DNA from: Pseudomonadota bacterium
GTDB taxonomy: Bacteria; Myxococcota_A; Polyangia; Polyangiales; Polyangiaceae
Reading direction: 5' to 3'
Assembly: GCA_023423895.1 (NCBI GenBank)
Contig: JAFAER010000030.1
Coordinates: 1 to 64,000, forward strand
Length of the DNA stretch: 64,000 bases
Under the pieces are notes generated by a model. It searched no databases. It had not been told where the DNA came from and saw nothing but the letters and a program-made list of their open reading frames with translations. This document shows, piece after piece, positions 38,323-46,297 of the stretch. The number at the start of each line of letters is the position of its first letter. The stretch's first letter is position 1. The position numbers and the translations under genes were made by a program.

Positions 38323-39506
38323 TTCGCGTCTCCTGCTGCCGCGGCGACGGGTTCACCGAGCCGGAAGTCGGGCTGTGGCGTCTTGACCAGGCGTTCGCCA
38401 CCACGGAGGCCGCCTCGTACGAGCACTCGATCACCCTCGAACCGAGCCACGGAGAGGAGGCGTTCGCTCAGGCGACCGTCCTGGACGACCCACGCCCGAA
38501 GCAGCCCGGCGGTCGACGTCGTGGAGGAGAGAGGCACCTCGACGAGCTCCTCGGTGCCGCCGATCTCGAGCCACGTTGGGTATCGCGCCCCCGGCAGCAG
38601 CTTCGGAGCTCCGGCATCACCATCTTCGCCCCGCTCGATCGTGGCTTCGACGAGCCGCGAGTTCGACTCGCCTACGAGCCCGGGCGTCGAGCGAACGACG
38701 CTCGCCGGGTGCATGACCCCGTCTGCGAACACGGTGACTTTGCGACCGAGGGCGACCTTGTCTGCGTCGAACTGGGGGACGTCGAAGCGAATGCGCAGCT
38801 CGGTCGGATCGATCACGCGTACGAGCGGCGCATTCGGCGCTGCGACCTGGCCGATCTCGACGAAGCGTTCCAGCACGATGCCCGAGAACGGAGCGCGGAT
38901 CGCCTGATCCCCGAGCGCTGCCCTCGCCTGGCCCGCCGTCGCCGTCAGCTCCTTGAGCCGGACGAACTCCGCCTGCGCGCTGGCGAGCGCGCCGTCGTAC
39001 TGCGCCTTGGCCGACGCCTCGTTCGCCCGCGCTCGCGTCAGCTCCTGCTCGCTGAGCGAGCCCTGCGCGTGCAGCTTCTCGGCGCGACGCGCGCCGTCCG
39101 CGGCGACCTCGTAGGCCGCCTTGGCCGCGAGGGCGCTCGGCAAGCTCGCCGGGTCCTTCGCAGCGCCGATCCGCGCTGCGGCCTGCGTCGCGCTGGCGGC
39201 GGCTGCCTCGGACGCGAACGCGAGCTCGCTCGCGCCGAGCTTGACGAGCAGCGCCCCCGACTGCACCGCCTGCCCTATCTCGCAGGTGTACGCGTCGACA
39301 CGCCCGCCACGCGCGGATGCGATCATCGCATCTCGAGGCGCGACGACGGAGCCGACGTACGAGAGCGTCTTCGGCACGGTACGCACCTCGAGGCTGATCG
39401 TCTCGGGGAAAGCACGTGGCGTGAGCTGCGCGGTCTCGGCCGCATCGCGTTTGCACCCTGCCGTCGCGCAGACGGCGACGATGAAGAGCATCTCGGCGCG
39501 CACCAT
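38319..39506 (-). CDS. RND periplasmic adaptor lipoprotein (membrane fusion protein)
   Basis: 395 residues from ATG 39506; ATG 39491 would also preserve the signal. Lipobox ATAGC. Lipoyl-like domain (about 60-110), Ala-rich coiled-coil hairpin (115-210), APFSGIVLERFVEIGQVAAP, then beta-barrel and membrane-proximal domains. First gene of the operon adaptor-channel-pump-kinase-regulator. The longer upstream frame crosses a simple repeat and is not used. Confidence 0.92.
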   Translation of the reverse strand: MVRAEMLFIVAVCATAGCKRDAAETAQLTPRAFPETISLEVRTVPKTLSYVGSVVAPRDAMIASARGGRVDAYTCEIGQAVQSGALLVKLGASELAFASEAAAASATQAAARIGAAKDPASLPSALAAKAAYEVAADGARRAEKLHAQGSLSEQELTRARANEASAKAQYDGALASAQAEFVRLKELTATAGQARAALGDQAIRAPFSGIVLERFVEIGQVAAPNAPLVRVIDPTELRIRFDVPQFDADKVALGRKVTVFADGVMHPASVVRSTPGLVGESNSRLVEATIERGEDGDAGAPKLLPGARYPTWLEIGGTEELVEVPLSSTTSTAGLLRAWVVQDGRLSERLLSVARFEGDRVLVRGGLRGGERLVKTPQPDFRLGEPVAAAAGDAK

Positions 39507-39622
39507 GCGCGGACGGTACGGTCCGGGGTCTCCGGCCCGCGCCGCACGCCAGACGACGCGCACCTCTCCGGGGACGAGTCGGGGATCGACGGTGACGAGT
39601 CGGACCGGGCTCGCCGGCGCTC

Positions 39623-39654
39623 GCGGCGACGCGGCGACGCGGCGACGCGGCGAC
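39623..39654. repeat. Four copies of an 8-bp tandem repeat (GCGGCGAC)
   Basis: Exact four-unit array plus a partial fifth, between the divergent RND operon (start 39506) and the six-Cys lipoprotein gene (start 39736). Since 8 is not a multiple of 3, and the unit sits in a promoter interval, slippage here would change promoter spacing rather than a protein. Confidence 0.6.
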
Positions 39655-39735
39655 GCGCGACAACCGCCGCTCGATCGAGTCGTCGCATTGTCTCCACGTG
39701 GGCCCGGCCTCAAATCAGGTCCAACGGGGACTTGC

Positions 39736-40287
39736 ATGATGTTCTTCGCGAAAGTGGTCAGCGTTTCGATCGTCGCGGGTCTCGCGTTGCTCGGAGCGGC
39801 ATGTTCGGACGACGCCAAGGAAGACACGCCGAAGGCCAAACAAGATGCCGCAGCCGCCTGCGCGCACATCAACCAGGTCTGCGCGGACACCGAGGGGTTT
39901 CAGACACGCGACTGCTCGGGGTCCAACTCCGAGTACGAAAAGCTCACCCCCGCCGACAAGGCAGTCGCGGACTCCATTGCTCCGTGCGTCATCGCCTCGA
40001 CGAGCTGCCAGTCTGCCCTCACGTGCATGCGACCGCTCACGGGGGATCCCTCGTCGTCGGCTCAGAAGAAGAAGAAGGCCCCCGACTACGAAGCCGAACA
40101 AGCGTGCGAGCACATCAACAACGTGTGCGAGGACGAAGACGGCTTCCGGAAGCAGGATTGCTCGGGCTCGAATGCCGACTACGAGAAGCTGAGCGCCTCC
40201 GACAAGGAGCTGGCCGACGGCATCGCCGCCTGCATCATGAGCGCGAAGAGCTGCACGAAGGCGTTCCAGTGCCTGGAGTTCGATTGA
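39736..40287 (+). CDS. Lipoprotein with two copies of a six-cysteine unit
   Basis: 183 residues from ATG 39736 (GGGGA 5 nt upstream; a second ATG follows). Lipobox GAAC with Cys23. The mature part is two homologous units 82 residues apart. Cysteines fall at 42, 49, 60, 84, 91, 97 and again at 124, 131, 142, 166, 173, 179. Both share CxHIN-x-VC, GF, DCSGSN, YEKL and DK motifs, and a charged SAQKKKKAPDYE linker separates them. The identical spacing suggests three disulfides per unit. I do not recognise the family. Divergent from the RND/two-component operon. Confidence 0.85.
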   Translation: MMFFAKVVSVSIVAGLALLGAACSDDAKEDTPKAKQDAAAACAHINQVCADTEGFQTRDCSGSNSEYEKLTPADKAVADSIAPCVIASTSCQSALTCMRPLTGDPSSSAQKKKKAPDYEAEQACEHINNVCEDEDGFRKQDCSGSNADYEKLSASDKELADGIAACIMSAKSCTKAFQCLEFD

Positions 40288-40297
40288 GCGAGATGCG

Positions 40298-41164
40298 TCA
40301 GCGAGCTTCGAACGCCGACAGCTTGTCGGGATTGAGCGTGGCGCGGACCGCGTAGATCGTGACGCCGTCGGTCTCGAGCTGGACGACCGATACCGGCGTC
40401 GCGCCCACCCGGACGACGAGTGCCGGCCAGCCGTTCACCTCGAGGAATTCCACCGAGGTGTCTTCCGGAGCGAGACGCGCAAGACCGCCGTACAGCCGCG
40501 CCACCGCGGCTCTACCCTCGAGCGGCTTGCGAGCGGCGACTGCCTTGCCACCTCCGTCGGACACGGAACGCACGTCGGCGGCGAGGAGTTGCTCGAGCCC
40601 CGCGGCGTCACCCGAGATCACGGCTGCAGCAAACTGCGCGAGCATCGACCGGTGCTGCTCCTTGCTCGGCGCAAACCGGGGGCGCCGCGCAACGAGATCC
40701 TTCCGCGCTCGTTCGAGCAGCTTCCGGCATGTCGCCGGGTCGCGGCCGACGATGCGCGCGATCTCGTCGTGCGTGTAGTCGAACACGTCGTGCAGGAGGT
40801 GAACGGCGCGTTCGAGTGGAGTGAGGCTCTCGAGCAGGACCAGAAACGCCATCGAGATCGACTCGGCGGCCTCCACCACGTCCGTCTCCTCGTACGCCTC
40901 CGTCAGGAGCGGCTCGGGAAGCCATGGCCCGACGTAGTCGACGCGGGTCGTGTGAGCTTCCTTCAGACGGTCGAGGCAGAGGCGCGTCACGATCGTCGCG
41001 AGGAACGCGCGGGCGGAGCGAACGTCTTCCCGGTCGGCTTCCCGCCAGCGAACGAACGTCTCTTGCACGACGTCCTCGGCGTCGGAAGCCGATCCGAGCA
41101 TCCGGTACGCGATGCCGAAGACGTAACGCCGGTGCTGCTGGAACGTTTCGACGTCCGAGCTCAC
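40298..41164 (-). CDS. ECF41-type sigma factor with fused SnoaL-like regulatory domain
   Basis: 288 residues. Sigma regions 2 and 4 (about 5-75 and 105-165: VFGIAYRMLGSASDAEDVVQ, YTHDEIARIVGRDPATCRKL) are followed by a SnoaL-like C-terminal domain instead of a separate anti-sigma. Two hallmark motifs of the ECF41 group are present: DGGGK at 203-207 and NPDKL near the end. Known ECF41 members are controlled by this fused domain. Overlaps the upstream flavoprotein stop by 4 bp, the usual ECF41-oxidoreductase pairing. Confidence 0.93.
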   Translation of the reverse strand: MSSDVETFQQHRRYVFGIAYRMLGSASDAEDVVQETFVRWREADREDVRSARAFLATIVTRLCLDRLKEAHTTRVDYVGPWLPEPLLTEAYEETDVVEAAESISMAFLVLLESLTPLERAVHLLHDVFDYTHDEIARIVGRDPATCRKLLERARKDLVARRPRFAPSKEQHRSMLAQFAAAVISGDAAGLEQLLAADVRSVSDGGGKAVAARKPLEGRAAVARLYGGLARLAPEDTSVEFLEVNGWPALVVRVGATPVSVVQLETDGVTIYAVRATLNPDKLSAFEAR

Positions 41165-42414
41165 GAGCCAACCACCTCGGCCTCGAGCCTACCGTGCCCG
41201 GTGCTTCGGGTCGCCGTCGCCGGAGGCAGTGCGGCCACGTTGCCTCCGCGGAACATCTCGTACCGCGAGAGGCCAAGCCGTTCGAGCGTGAAGGCCGTCA
41301 CGGTTCCCCTGCAGACGAGCTCTTTGACCCAGGCACCGAGTCGTCCTCGCAGGACCGGCCCCGTTGCGCAGCCGTCGGGGCGCGTGCGTTGGATGACGCC
41401 GTCCCGGCGACCGAGGCTCACGCAATAGAGCGGGGCGACGAAGTCGAACGGATCGAGCGGCCGACCCAGCCCTTCCCGAACGAGGTTGTCCGCGACATGA
41501 GCACCTGCCGGGCCCGCGGTCTTGCAGCCCATCGGGACGGGGATCGGCGGAGCGACGTGGAGAGAAGCGAGATCGCCGGCGACGTAGATGGCGGGATGAG
41601 AGATCGACCGGAGGAAGGGATCGACGAGCACTTGTCCGCGGTCGTTGGTCGCCACCTCGAGCCCCGACGGTAGCGGAGCGCCGACGAAACCCGCGGTCCA
41701 GATGCAGAGGTCGAACGGCACCTCCCCGTCGCGCGTCACGAGGCGTCCGTGCTCGACGCGAACGACGGAGGTCCGAGGATGAACGCCGATCTTCAATCGC
41801 TCGAAGGCCGTCGCGAAGTGAGCTCGCGCGGCGGCGGAGAACTCGTCACCGAGAGCCCCGCGGGTCACCAGCTCGACCTGCAGCTCGGGCCACGACTCCG
41901 CGATCTCCGAGGCCGCCTCGATCCCCGTCAGCCCGCCGCCGACGACGACGACCCGGGCACGCCCGCGTCCGCTCGCCGACCGTGCGGAGAGCTCCGGCAG
42001 CTTCGCCGCGAGGGTCTCCGCGCCCGGACCGTCGAGAGCGAGCGCGTGCTCCCGCACCCCTGGAAAGCTCGTGTCGGGTCGCGATCCGAGCGCGAGCACG
42101 AGCCGGTCCCAGGGCAGCCGACGCTCGGACACTTCGTCCGCCCCGTCGATGCGCCCGACCGTGACCGTCCTCGCCGCCTCGTCGACGGCGAGAGCGCAGC
42201 CGATGACGACTTCCACACCGCTGCCGCGGAGGAGCGAGGAGAGAGCGCGCACCGGGAGGGTCCGACCCGCGCCCCGTTCGTGCAGACGGATGCGCTCGAC
42301 GAAGCGATCGCTGGCGCTCACCAGGATGACGCGGGCATTTCCGCGCGTCGTGCGTGCGAGACGGATCGCCGCGGTCGCACCTGCGTAGCCACCACCCAGA
42401 ATGACGAAGTTCAT
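41161..42414 (-). CDS. Type-II NADH dehydrogenase-like FAD oxidoreductase
   Basis: 417 residues from ATG 42414; ATG 42450 is in frame but would lie upstream of the probable transcription start. FAD Rossmann NFVILGGGYAGATAA at the very N-terminus, NAD-binding VVVVGGGLTGIEAA, and a C-terminal AIYVAGDLASL FAD motif. It resembles NDH-2 and related pyridine-nucleotide-disulfide flavoproteins; the electron acceptor is unknown. First gene of a two-gene operon with the ECF41 sigma factor that probably activates it. Confidence 0.88.
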   Translation of the reverse strand: MNFVILGGGYAGATAAIRLARTTRGNARVILVSASDRFVERIRLHERGAGRTLPVRALSSLLRGSGVEVVIGCALAVDEAARTVTVGRIDGADEVSERRLPWDRLVLALGSRPDTSFPGVREHALALDGPGAETLAAKLPELSARSASGRGRARVVVVGGGLTGIEAASEIAESWPELQVELVTRGALGDEFSAAARAHFATAFERLKIGVHPRTSVVRVEHGRLVTRDGEVPFDLCIWTAGFVGAPLPSGLEVATNDRGQVLVDPFLRSISHPAIYVAGDLASLHVAPPIPVPMGCKTAGPAGAHVADNLVREGLGRPLDPFDFVAPLYCVSLGRRDGVIQRTRPDGCATGPVLRGRLGAWVKELVCRGTVTAFTLERLGLSRYEMFRGGNVAALPPATATRSTGHGRLEAEVVGS

Positions 42415-42422
42415 GCCCGGAA

Positions 42423-42449
42423 GACGAGCGGCCCCGGCCGCGCGTGACA
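42423..42449 (-). promoter_or_regulatory. ECF41-type promoter driving the flavoprotein/sigma operon
   Basis: Read on the minus strand: TGTCACG (42449-42443), a 16-nt spacer, CGTC (42426-42423). The described ECF41 target is TGTCACA-N16-CGTC, so only the last base of the -35 element differs and the spacer is exact. Only 8 nt separate CGTC from the ATG at 42414, so the transcript should start at or within a few bases of the start codon (leaderless). This agrees with the absence of a ribosome site there. Confidence 0.75.
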
Positions 42450-42506
42450 TCGACGGATCGATTTTCGTGAAAGCTCCTCCGAGGGGCTCGTATTACCGTC
42501 CAGGCG

Positions 42507-43049
42507 ATGCCCTGGAAGATCGTGAACCTCGACTATGCCGCGAGGCCCCACCTCCACATGAAGGACCCGAACGCGCCGATCCACCTCCGCGCGTTCTTCG
42601 AGGACAAGCGCGTCGAGATCGGGCTCGGAGCGGACGATCCGGAGGACTGCTTCGTCCGCGCGACCGTGACGCCGGACGACGTGGTGGTGCAGGCGACGAA
42701 GTTCGAGCCGGTCCACGTCCAGATCCTCGCTTCGATCCTCACCTCGCTCGACGTCGAGCCGCAGGAGCGCCGCGAGGCGCTCGCGTGGATGCAGGACGAG
42801 GTCCGCGCCGGAGGCCATGGACCCGACGTGGTCCTCCGCGGCAACGTCGACTCCTTCCCTCCGCCGACGGGCTGGCCGTACGATCTGACGGACAGCGCGC
42901 TGCTCGAATCGCTCGACGATCGCGAGGCGACGCCGCACACGCGCATCAACGCGCTCCTCCGGGAAGCGCAGCGCCGCGGGCTCCGCGTCCCGGCGGCCGC
43001 AGGGCCGAGTGCGCCAGAGGTCTTCCGGCGACCGCCGCGCCGACGCTAG
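42507..43049 (+). CDS. Conserved hypothetical protein
   Basis: 180 residues from ATG 42507. No signal peptide or membrane segment. Mixed alpha/beta composition with PIHLRAFFEDKRVEIGLGAD, CFVRATVTPDDVVVQATKF and a basic Pro/Arg-rich tail. I do not recognise a domain. Divergent from the flavoprotein operon and convergent with the GcvR-like gene 10 bp away. Strong codon bias supports it as a real gene. Confidence 0.65.
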   Translation: MPWKIVNLDYAARPHLHMKDPNAPIHLRAFFEDKRVEIGLGADDPEDCFVRATVTPDDVVVQATKFEPVHVQILASILTSLDVEPQERREALAWMQDEVRAGGHGPDVVLRGNVDSFPPPTGWPYDLTDSALLESLDDREATPHTRINALLREAQRRGLRVPAAAGPSAPEVFRRPPRRR

Positions 43050-43059
43050 GGCGTGCTGC

Positions 43060-43593
43060 TCAGGCCGGGTCGATGTCGACGTCGCAGTTCAGCTCGTCGC
43101 CGAGCGCCTCGAGCGATTGGCGGAGCTGCTTCACGCTCACCTTCTTCGGCACGAGCATGAGGATCTCCATCGTGAAGACGGGCGTGCCCATGAAGGCGGC
43201 CGACTCGAGACGCGTGACGAGCTCCTCGACGTTCACGCCCTGCTCGCGCAGATACGACGTGATGCGATGCACGATGCCCGGCTGGTCCATCGAATACGTC
43301 TTGAGGCGGAATGGAACGCCCTCGCGCTGCGTACCCGCCGTTTCCTTCGCCGCGGGGGACGAGAAGTCGATCTCGAGGCCGATGCGTGGCCCCGCCTCGG
43401 ACAAACGCTTCTTCACGTTCTCGAGCACCTCGGAGGTGCCTTCGACGAGCGCGATGAGCGCGAACTTCCCGCGGAGGTTCACCATGCGCGTGTCGGCCAG
43501 GTTGGCGCCGGCGCCGTGCACGTGACCGGTGAACTCGGACGCGATCCCCGGGCGGTCCGGGCCAACGGCGGTGATGACGAGCTCGTGCGACAT
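43060..43593 (-). CDS. GcvR-like protein with two ACT domains
   Basis: 177 residues from ATG 43593, GGAGGA 5 nt upstream, so longer frames are rejected. Two ACT domains: the first (about 3-75) opens LVITAVGPDRPGIASEFTGH, the second (about 97-175) has YSMDQPGIVHRITSYL. It matches the glycine cleavage system transcriptional repressor family, whose ACT domains bind glycine and which acts through GcvA in E. coli. No gcv gene is nearby, so a general amino-acid-sensing role is equally possible. Confidence 0.85.
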   Translation of the reverse strand: MSHELVITAVGPDRPGIASEFTGHVHGAGANLADTRMVNLRGKFALIALVEGTSEVLENVKKRLSEAGPRIGLEIDFSSPAAKETAGTQREGVPFRLKTYSMDQPGIVHRITSYLREQGVNVEELVTRLESAAFMGTPVFTMEILMLVPKKVSVKQLRQSLEALGDELNCDVDIDPA

Positions 43594-43712
43594 GGGGTTC
43601 CTCCGAGAGGCCCATGTTACACTCGTCGCTCCGAAGAGAGGGGCGCTTGGGCGAACATCGCGGGCGGCTGGATCGACGATTGAACGGCGAGATTGTCGCG
43701 GAGCGCGCGCCG

Positions 43713-45215
43713 GTGCGGCGATCGCGGCGTGCACGACGTTTCGCTGCCGCAGCCGCCGTCGGCATGACGGCCATCGCCGCGCTCGCATGGACCGGCTGCT
43801 CCGACGAGCCCGATGAAGGGGGCGGTCGCGTCCAAGTCGATCCCGGCGGAACACACGGCGCGGAGATCACGCTCACGATCAAGGGCCGTGGCCGCGTCAC
43901 GACGAACGTCCCGGGGCTCGATTGTCCGTCCGACTGTTTCACGAAACACGTCTTCGCGAACGCGCAGGCCGACGGCGCTGCAGGCGCGATCGCGTTGAAG
44001 GCGACACCGACGAGCGGGAGCAGGTTCGTCGGCTGGTCGTTCAGCACCGATCCGATCGGGTCGCGCGGCCGCGGGCCGGCGAGCTGCAACCCGGTGCTTC
44101 GTCCGGGCTCGGAGCCGGCCGTCAACAAGTGGGCGCGCGAGATCGAGCTGCCGTACGGCGAGACGACCGGTACGCCACCCGCCGGTCAGGAAGGCGCATG
44201 CAGCGCGTTCACGAAGGTCCCCGTCGTCTACAACGTCACGGCGACGTTCGAGACACCGGACAGAGATGCCGGCGTCGGCGACGACGGCGGCCTGCCGGAG
44301 ATCATCTACGAGCCCCCGACACCAGGCGCTTCGAGCCGTGAGGTCGGCATCACCCAAGGCGGGTACCTCTACTGGCGGTTCGTCTCTGGCGCAGGGGGCA
44401 TGGGAGGCATCGCGTTCGGCTCGACCCCGAACGGAGTCGCGCACCAGACGCCGACGATCGTGCTCGACCCGACGCTGATGCCGATGACGATCCAGCGCTT
44501 CGAGGTCGATCGGTACGGCGTCGTCTTCCAGGCGAGCACCGGCACGGTTGGCGCGATCCGGCCCGGCGAGACGACCGTGGCGGCGATGGGCGGCGGGTTG
44601 CCCGGGCTGTGCAACGCGCTCGCGATCGACGCGAGCTACGACGTCTACTGCCGCACCTCGAGCACCATCGTGCGGTGGCTCGCTTCATCGAGCTACGCGT
44701 CACCGAACGTCCTCTACACGGGCCTCCCGAACGGGACCGATCTGGTCGTCGAGCCGGCGTTCGACTCGCTGTATTTCTCGAGCATCAACGCCATCCTCTC
44801 GCTTCCGATTACGGGCGCGGACGGGTCCGTCGCCTCCCCGACGGAGATCGCGAGCGGCCGCTCGGGCCCGAGGCACCTCGAAGCGAACGGCTCCCACTTC
44901 TTCTGGGTCGAGTCCGACGCGCAGGTCCATGCGTCGTCGAGCATGAGCGCACCGCTGACAGTCCACCCGACGGGCATCGCGCCCCCTGGAGGCGTCCAGT
45001 ATCTCGCAGCGGACATGAACAGCCCGTCGCACTTCTGGGCCGCAAGCCAGACGGACATCTTTCACGTCCATTACCTCGGCGAGTTCGGTCCTGGAGCGAC
45101 GAGACCATTCCGCCGGCTCAGCAATGTCATATCGGGCATGACCGCGGACAGCCTTTACGTGTACACCGCACACAACGACGGCACTATCCGTCGCGCGAGC
45201 CGCGCGGGCTTCTAG
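43713..45215 (+). CDS. Secreted lipoprotein with InlB-B-like repeat and beta-propeller-like region
   Basis: 500 residues from GTG 43713 (CGGAG 9 nt upstream), which gives a basic n-region, hydrophobic core and lipobox-like WTGC. A region of about 35-150 (TLTIKGRGRVTTNVPG, CPSDC, ATPTSGSRFVGWS) resembles the divergent InlB B-repeat fold common in secreted proteins. The remainder has repeating strands with regular Gly/Asp turns, like a propeller (YLYWRFVSG, HFFWVESD, SHFWAAS). Function unknown. Monocistronic. Confidence 0.75.
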   Translation: MRRSRRARRFAAAAAVGMTAIAALAWTGCSDEPDEGGGRVQVDPGGTHGAEITLTIKGRGRVTTNVPGLDCPSDCFTKHVFANAQADGAAGAIALKATPTSGSRFVGWSFSTDPIGSRGRGPASCNPVLRPGSEPAVNKWAREIELPYGETTGTPPAGQEGACSAFTKVPVVYNVTATFETPDRDAGVGDDGGLPEIIYEPPTPGASSREVGITQGGYLYWRFVSGAGGMGGIAFGSTPNGVAHQTPTIVLDPTLMPMTIQRFEVDRYGVVFQASTGTVGAIRPGETTVAAMGGGLPGLCNALAIDASYDVYCRTSSTIVRWLASSSYASPNVLYTGLPNGTDLVVEPAFDSLYFSSINAILSLPITGADGSVASPTEIASGRSGPRHLEANGSHFFWVESDAQVHASSSMSAPLTVHPTGIAPPGGVQYLAADMNSPSHFWAASQTDIFHVHYLGEFGPGATRPFRRLSNVISGMTADSLYVYTAHNDGTIRRASRAGF

Positions 45216-45242
45216 CCACGACGAGACGCGGGTGGACCGCGG

Positions 45243-46202
45243 CTACTGCGCGGGACGCGTCGTCGCGTTCGGCGTCTGCTTCTCGCGGCAGACGACGTGT
45301 TGCTTCGAGCCGAGGCCGCCGCTCGTTCCGCTGGACCCGCTGGACATGCCGTTGCCGAGGAGAAGCCGGCAGTCCTTCTCGGACTCGCAGCCCATGTAGA
45401 GACACTGACCGCCCACGCACGAGAAGAACGAGTAGTTCTTCGGATTGCCGCACTCGAGATCCGACTGGCACGGGAGGATGCAACGACCATCCACCCCGCA
45501 GGTCGCCTCGACGTTGCGCGTGGCCGCGATGCATTCGCGGTCGGTCTGACAGCCACCCTCGATGCATTTGCCCTGCAGACAACGATCGAAGTTCGGACAG
45601 TCACCGTCGTTCTGGCAAGGCGGCTGACATTTGCCGTTCGCGCAGGTGAGGTCGCTCCCCGGGCCGCCGCAGTCGTCGTCGTTCGCGCACTGGGTGCAGG
45701 TGCCGCCGAGGCACCTGCCTGAAGCGCCGTTGACGGAGCACGTCGAGTCGTCCACGCATTTGACGACGCACCTTCCGTTCTCGCAGTCCCGCCTCGTGGG
45801 GTGGCAGACGCAGAGCTCTTCGTACTGGGTGCATGCGCCGATGGGCTCGGGCGCGCCCGCATCGCGCTGGGCGTCACAGCTGATCTTCAGGCTCTCGCAC
45901 CCGGACGGAGGCGTGTCGCAGCAGTCGCGGGCCTGCTGGCACTCGATGACCGCGCACTCCTTCGCAGTCTGCGTGACGTTGAACACGCCGAGCACGCAGA
46001 CGCCGGTGTTCGAGGCAGCGTTCGGCAGGCAGGCGAGGCCGGCCGCGCAGTCGTTCGTCGTCTGGCATGCCTCGCCCTTGCGCGCGAGCCGAGAAGGCAC
46101 GGCAGCCGTCGGATCGTCGTCACCGCAGCCGCCGTTGATCGACGCCATCAAGATCCCGAGCGCGACGACCGTCGATGCGAAGCCTGCAGCCTTGAAGTTC
46201 AT
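45243..46202 (-). CDS. Cys-rich extracellular lipoprotein
   Basis: 319 residues from ATG 46202 (GAGGA upstream). Lipobox-like INGGC followed by GDDD. The mature protein has over 40 cysteines in short C-x4/6-C units (CQTTNDCAAGLAC, CANDDDCGGPGSDLTC, CQNDGDCPNFDRC), the Dickkopf/EB-like pattern typical of myxobacterial surface lipoproteins, and ends in a Ser/Gly tail. Probably extracellular and disulfide-stabilised. Function unknown. Confidence 0.8.
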   Translation of the reverse strand: MNFKAAGFASTVVALGILMASINGGCGDDDPTAAVPSRLARKGEACQTTNDCAAGLACLPNAASNTGVCVLGVFNVTQTAKECAVIECQQARDCCDTPPSGCESLKISCDAQRDAGAPEPIGACTQYEELCVCHPTRRDCENGRCVVKCVDDSTCSVNGASGRCLGGTCTQCANDDDCGGPGSDLTCANGKCQPPCQNDGDCPNFDRCLQGKCIEGGCQTDRECIAATRNVEATCGVDGRCILPCQSDLECGNPKNYSFFSCVGGQCLYMGCESEKDCRLLLGNGMSSGSSGTSGGLGSKQHVVCREKQTPNATTRPAQ

Positions 46203-46297
46203 ACCGTCCTCGAGCGCGAGCGTATCGAGGCACTCCGCCACGGGCAACAAGGCCTGCCGCTCGGTGCCGCGTCCGGCCCGCGCCGCTGAAACCGGGT

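Noticed and set aside
39623..39654. CRISPR-like array
   Set aside because: The unit is 8 bp without spacers; simple tandem repeat only.
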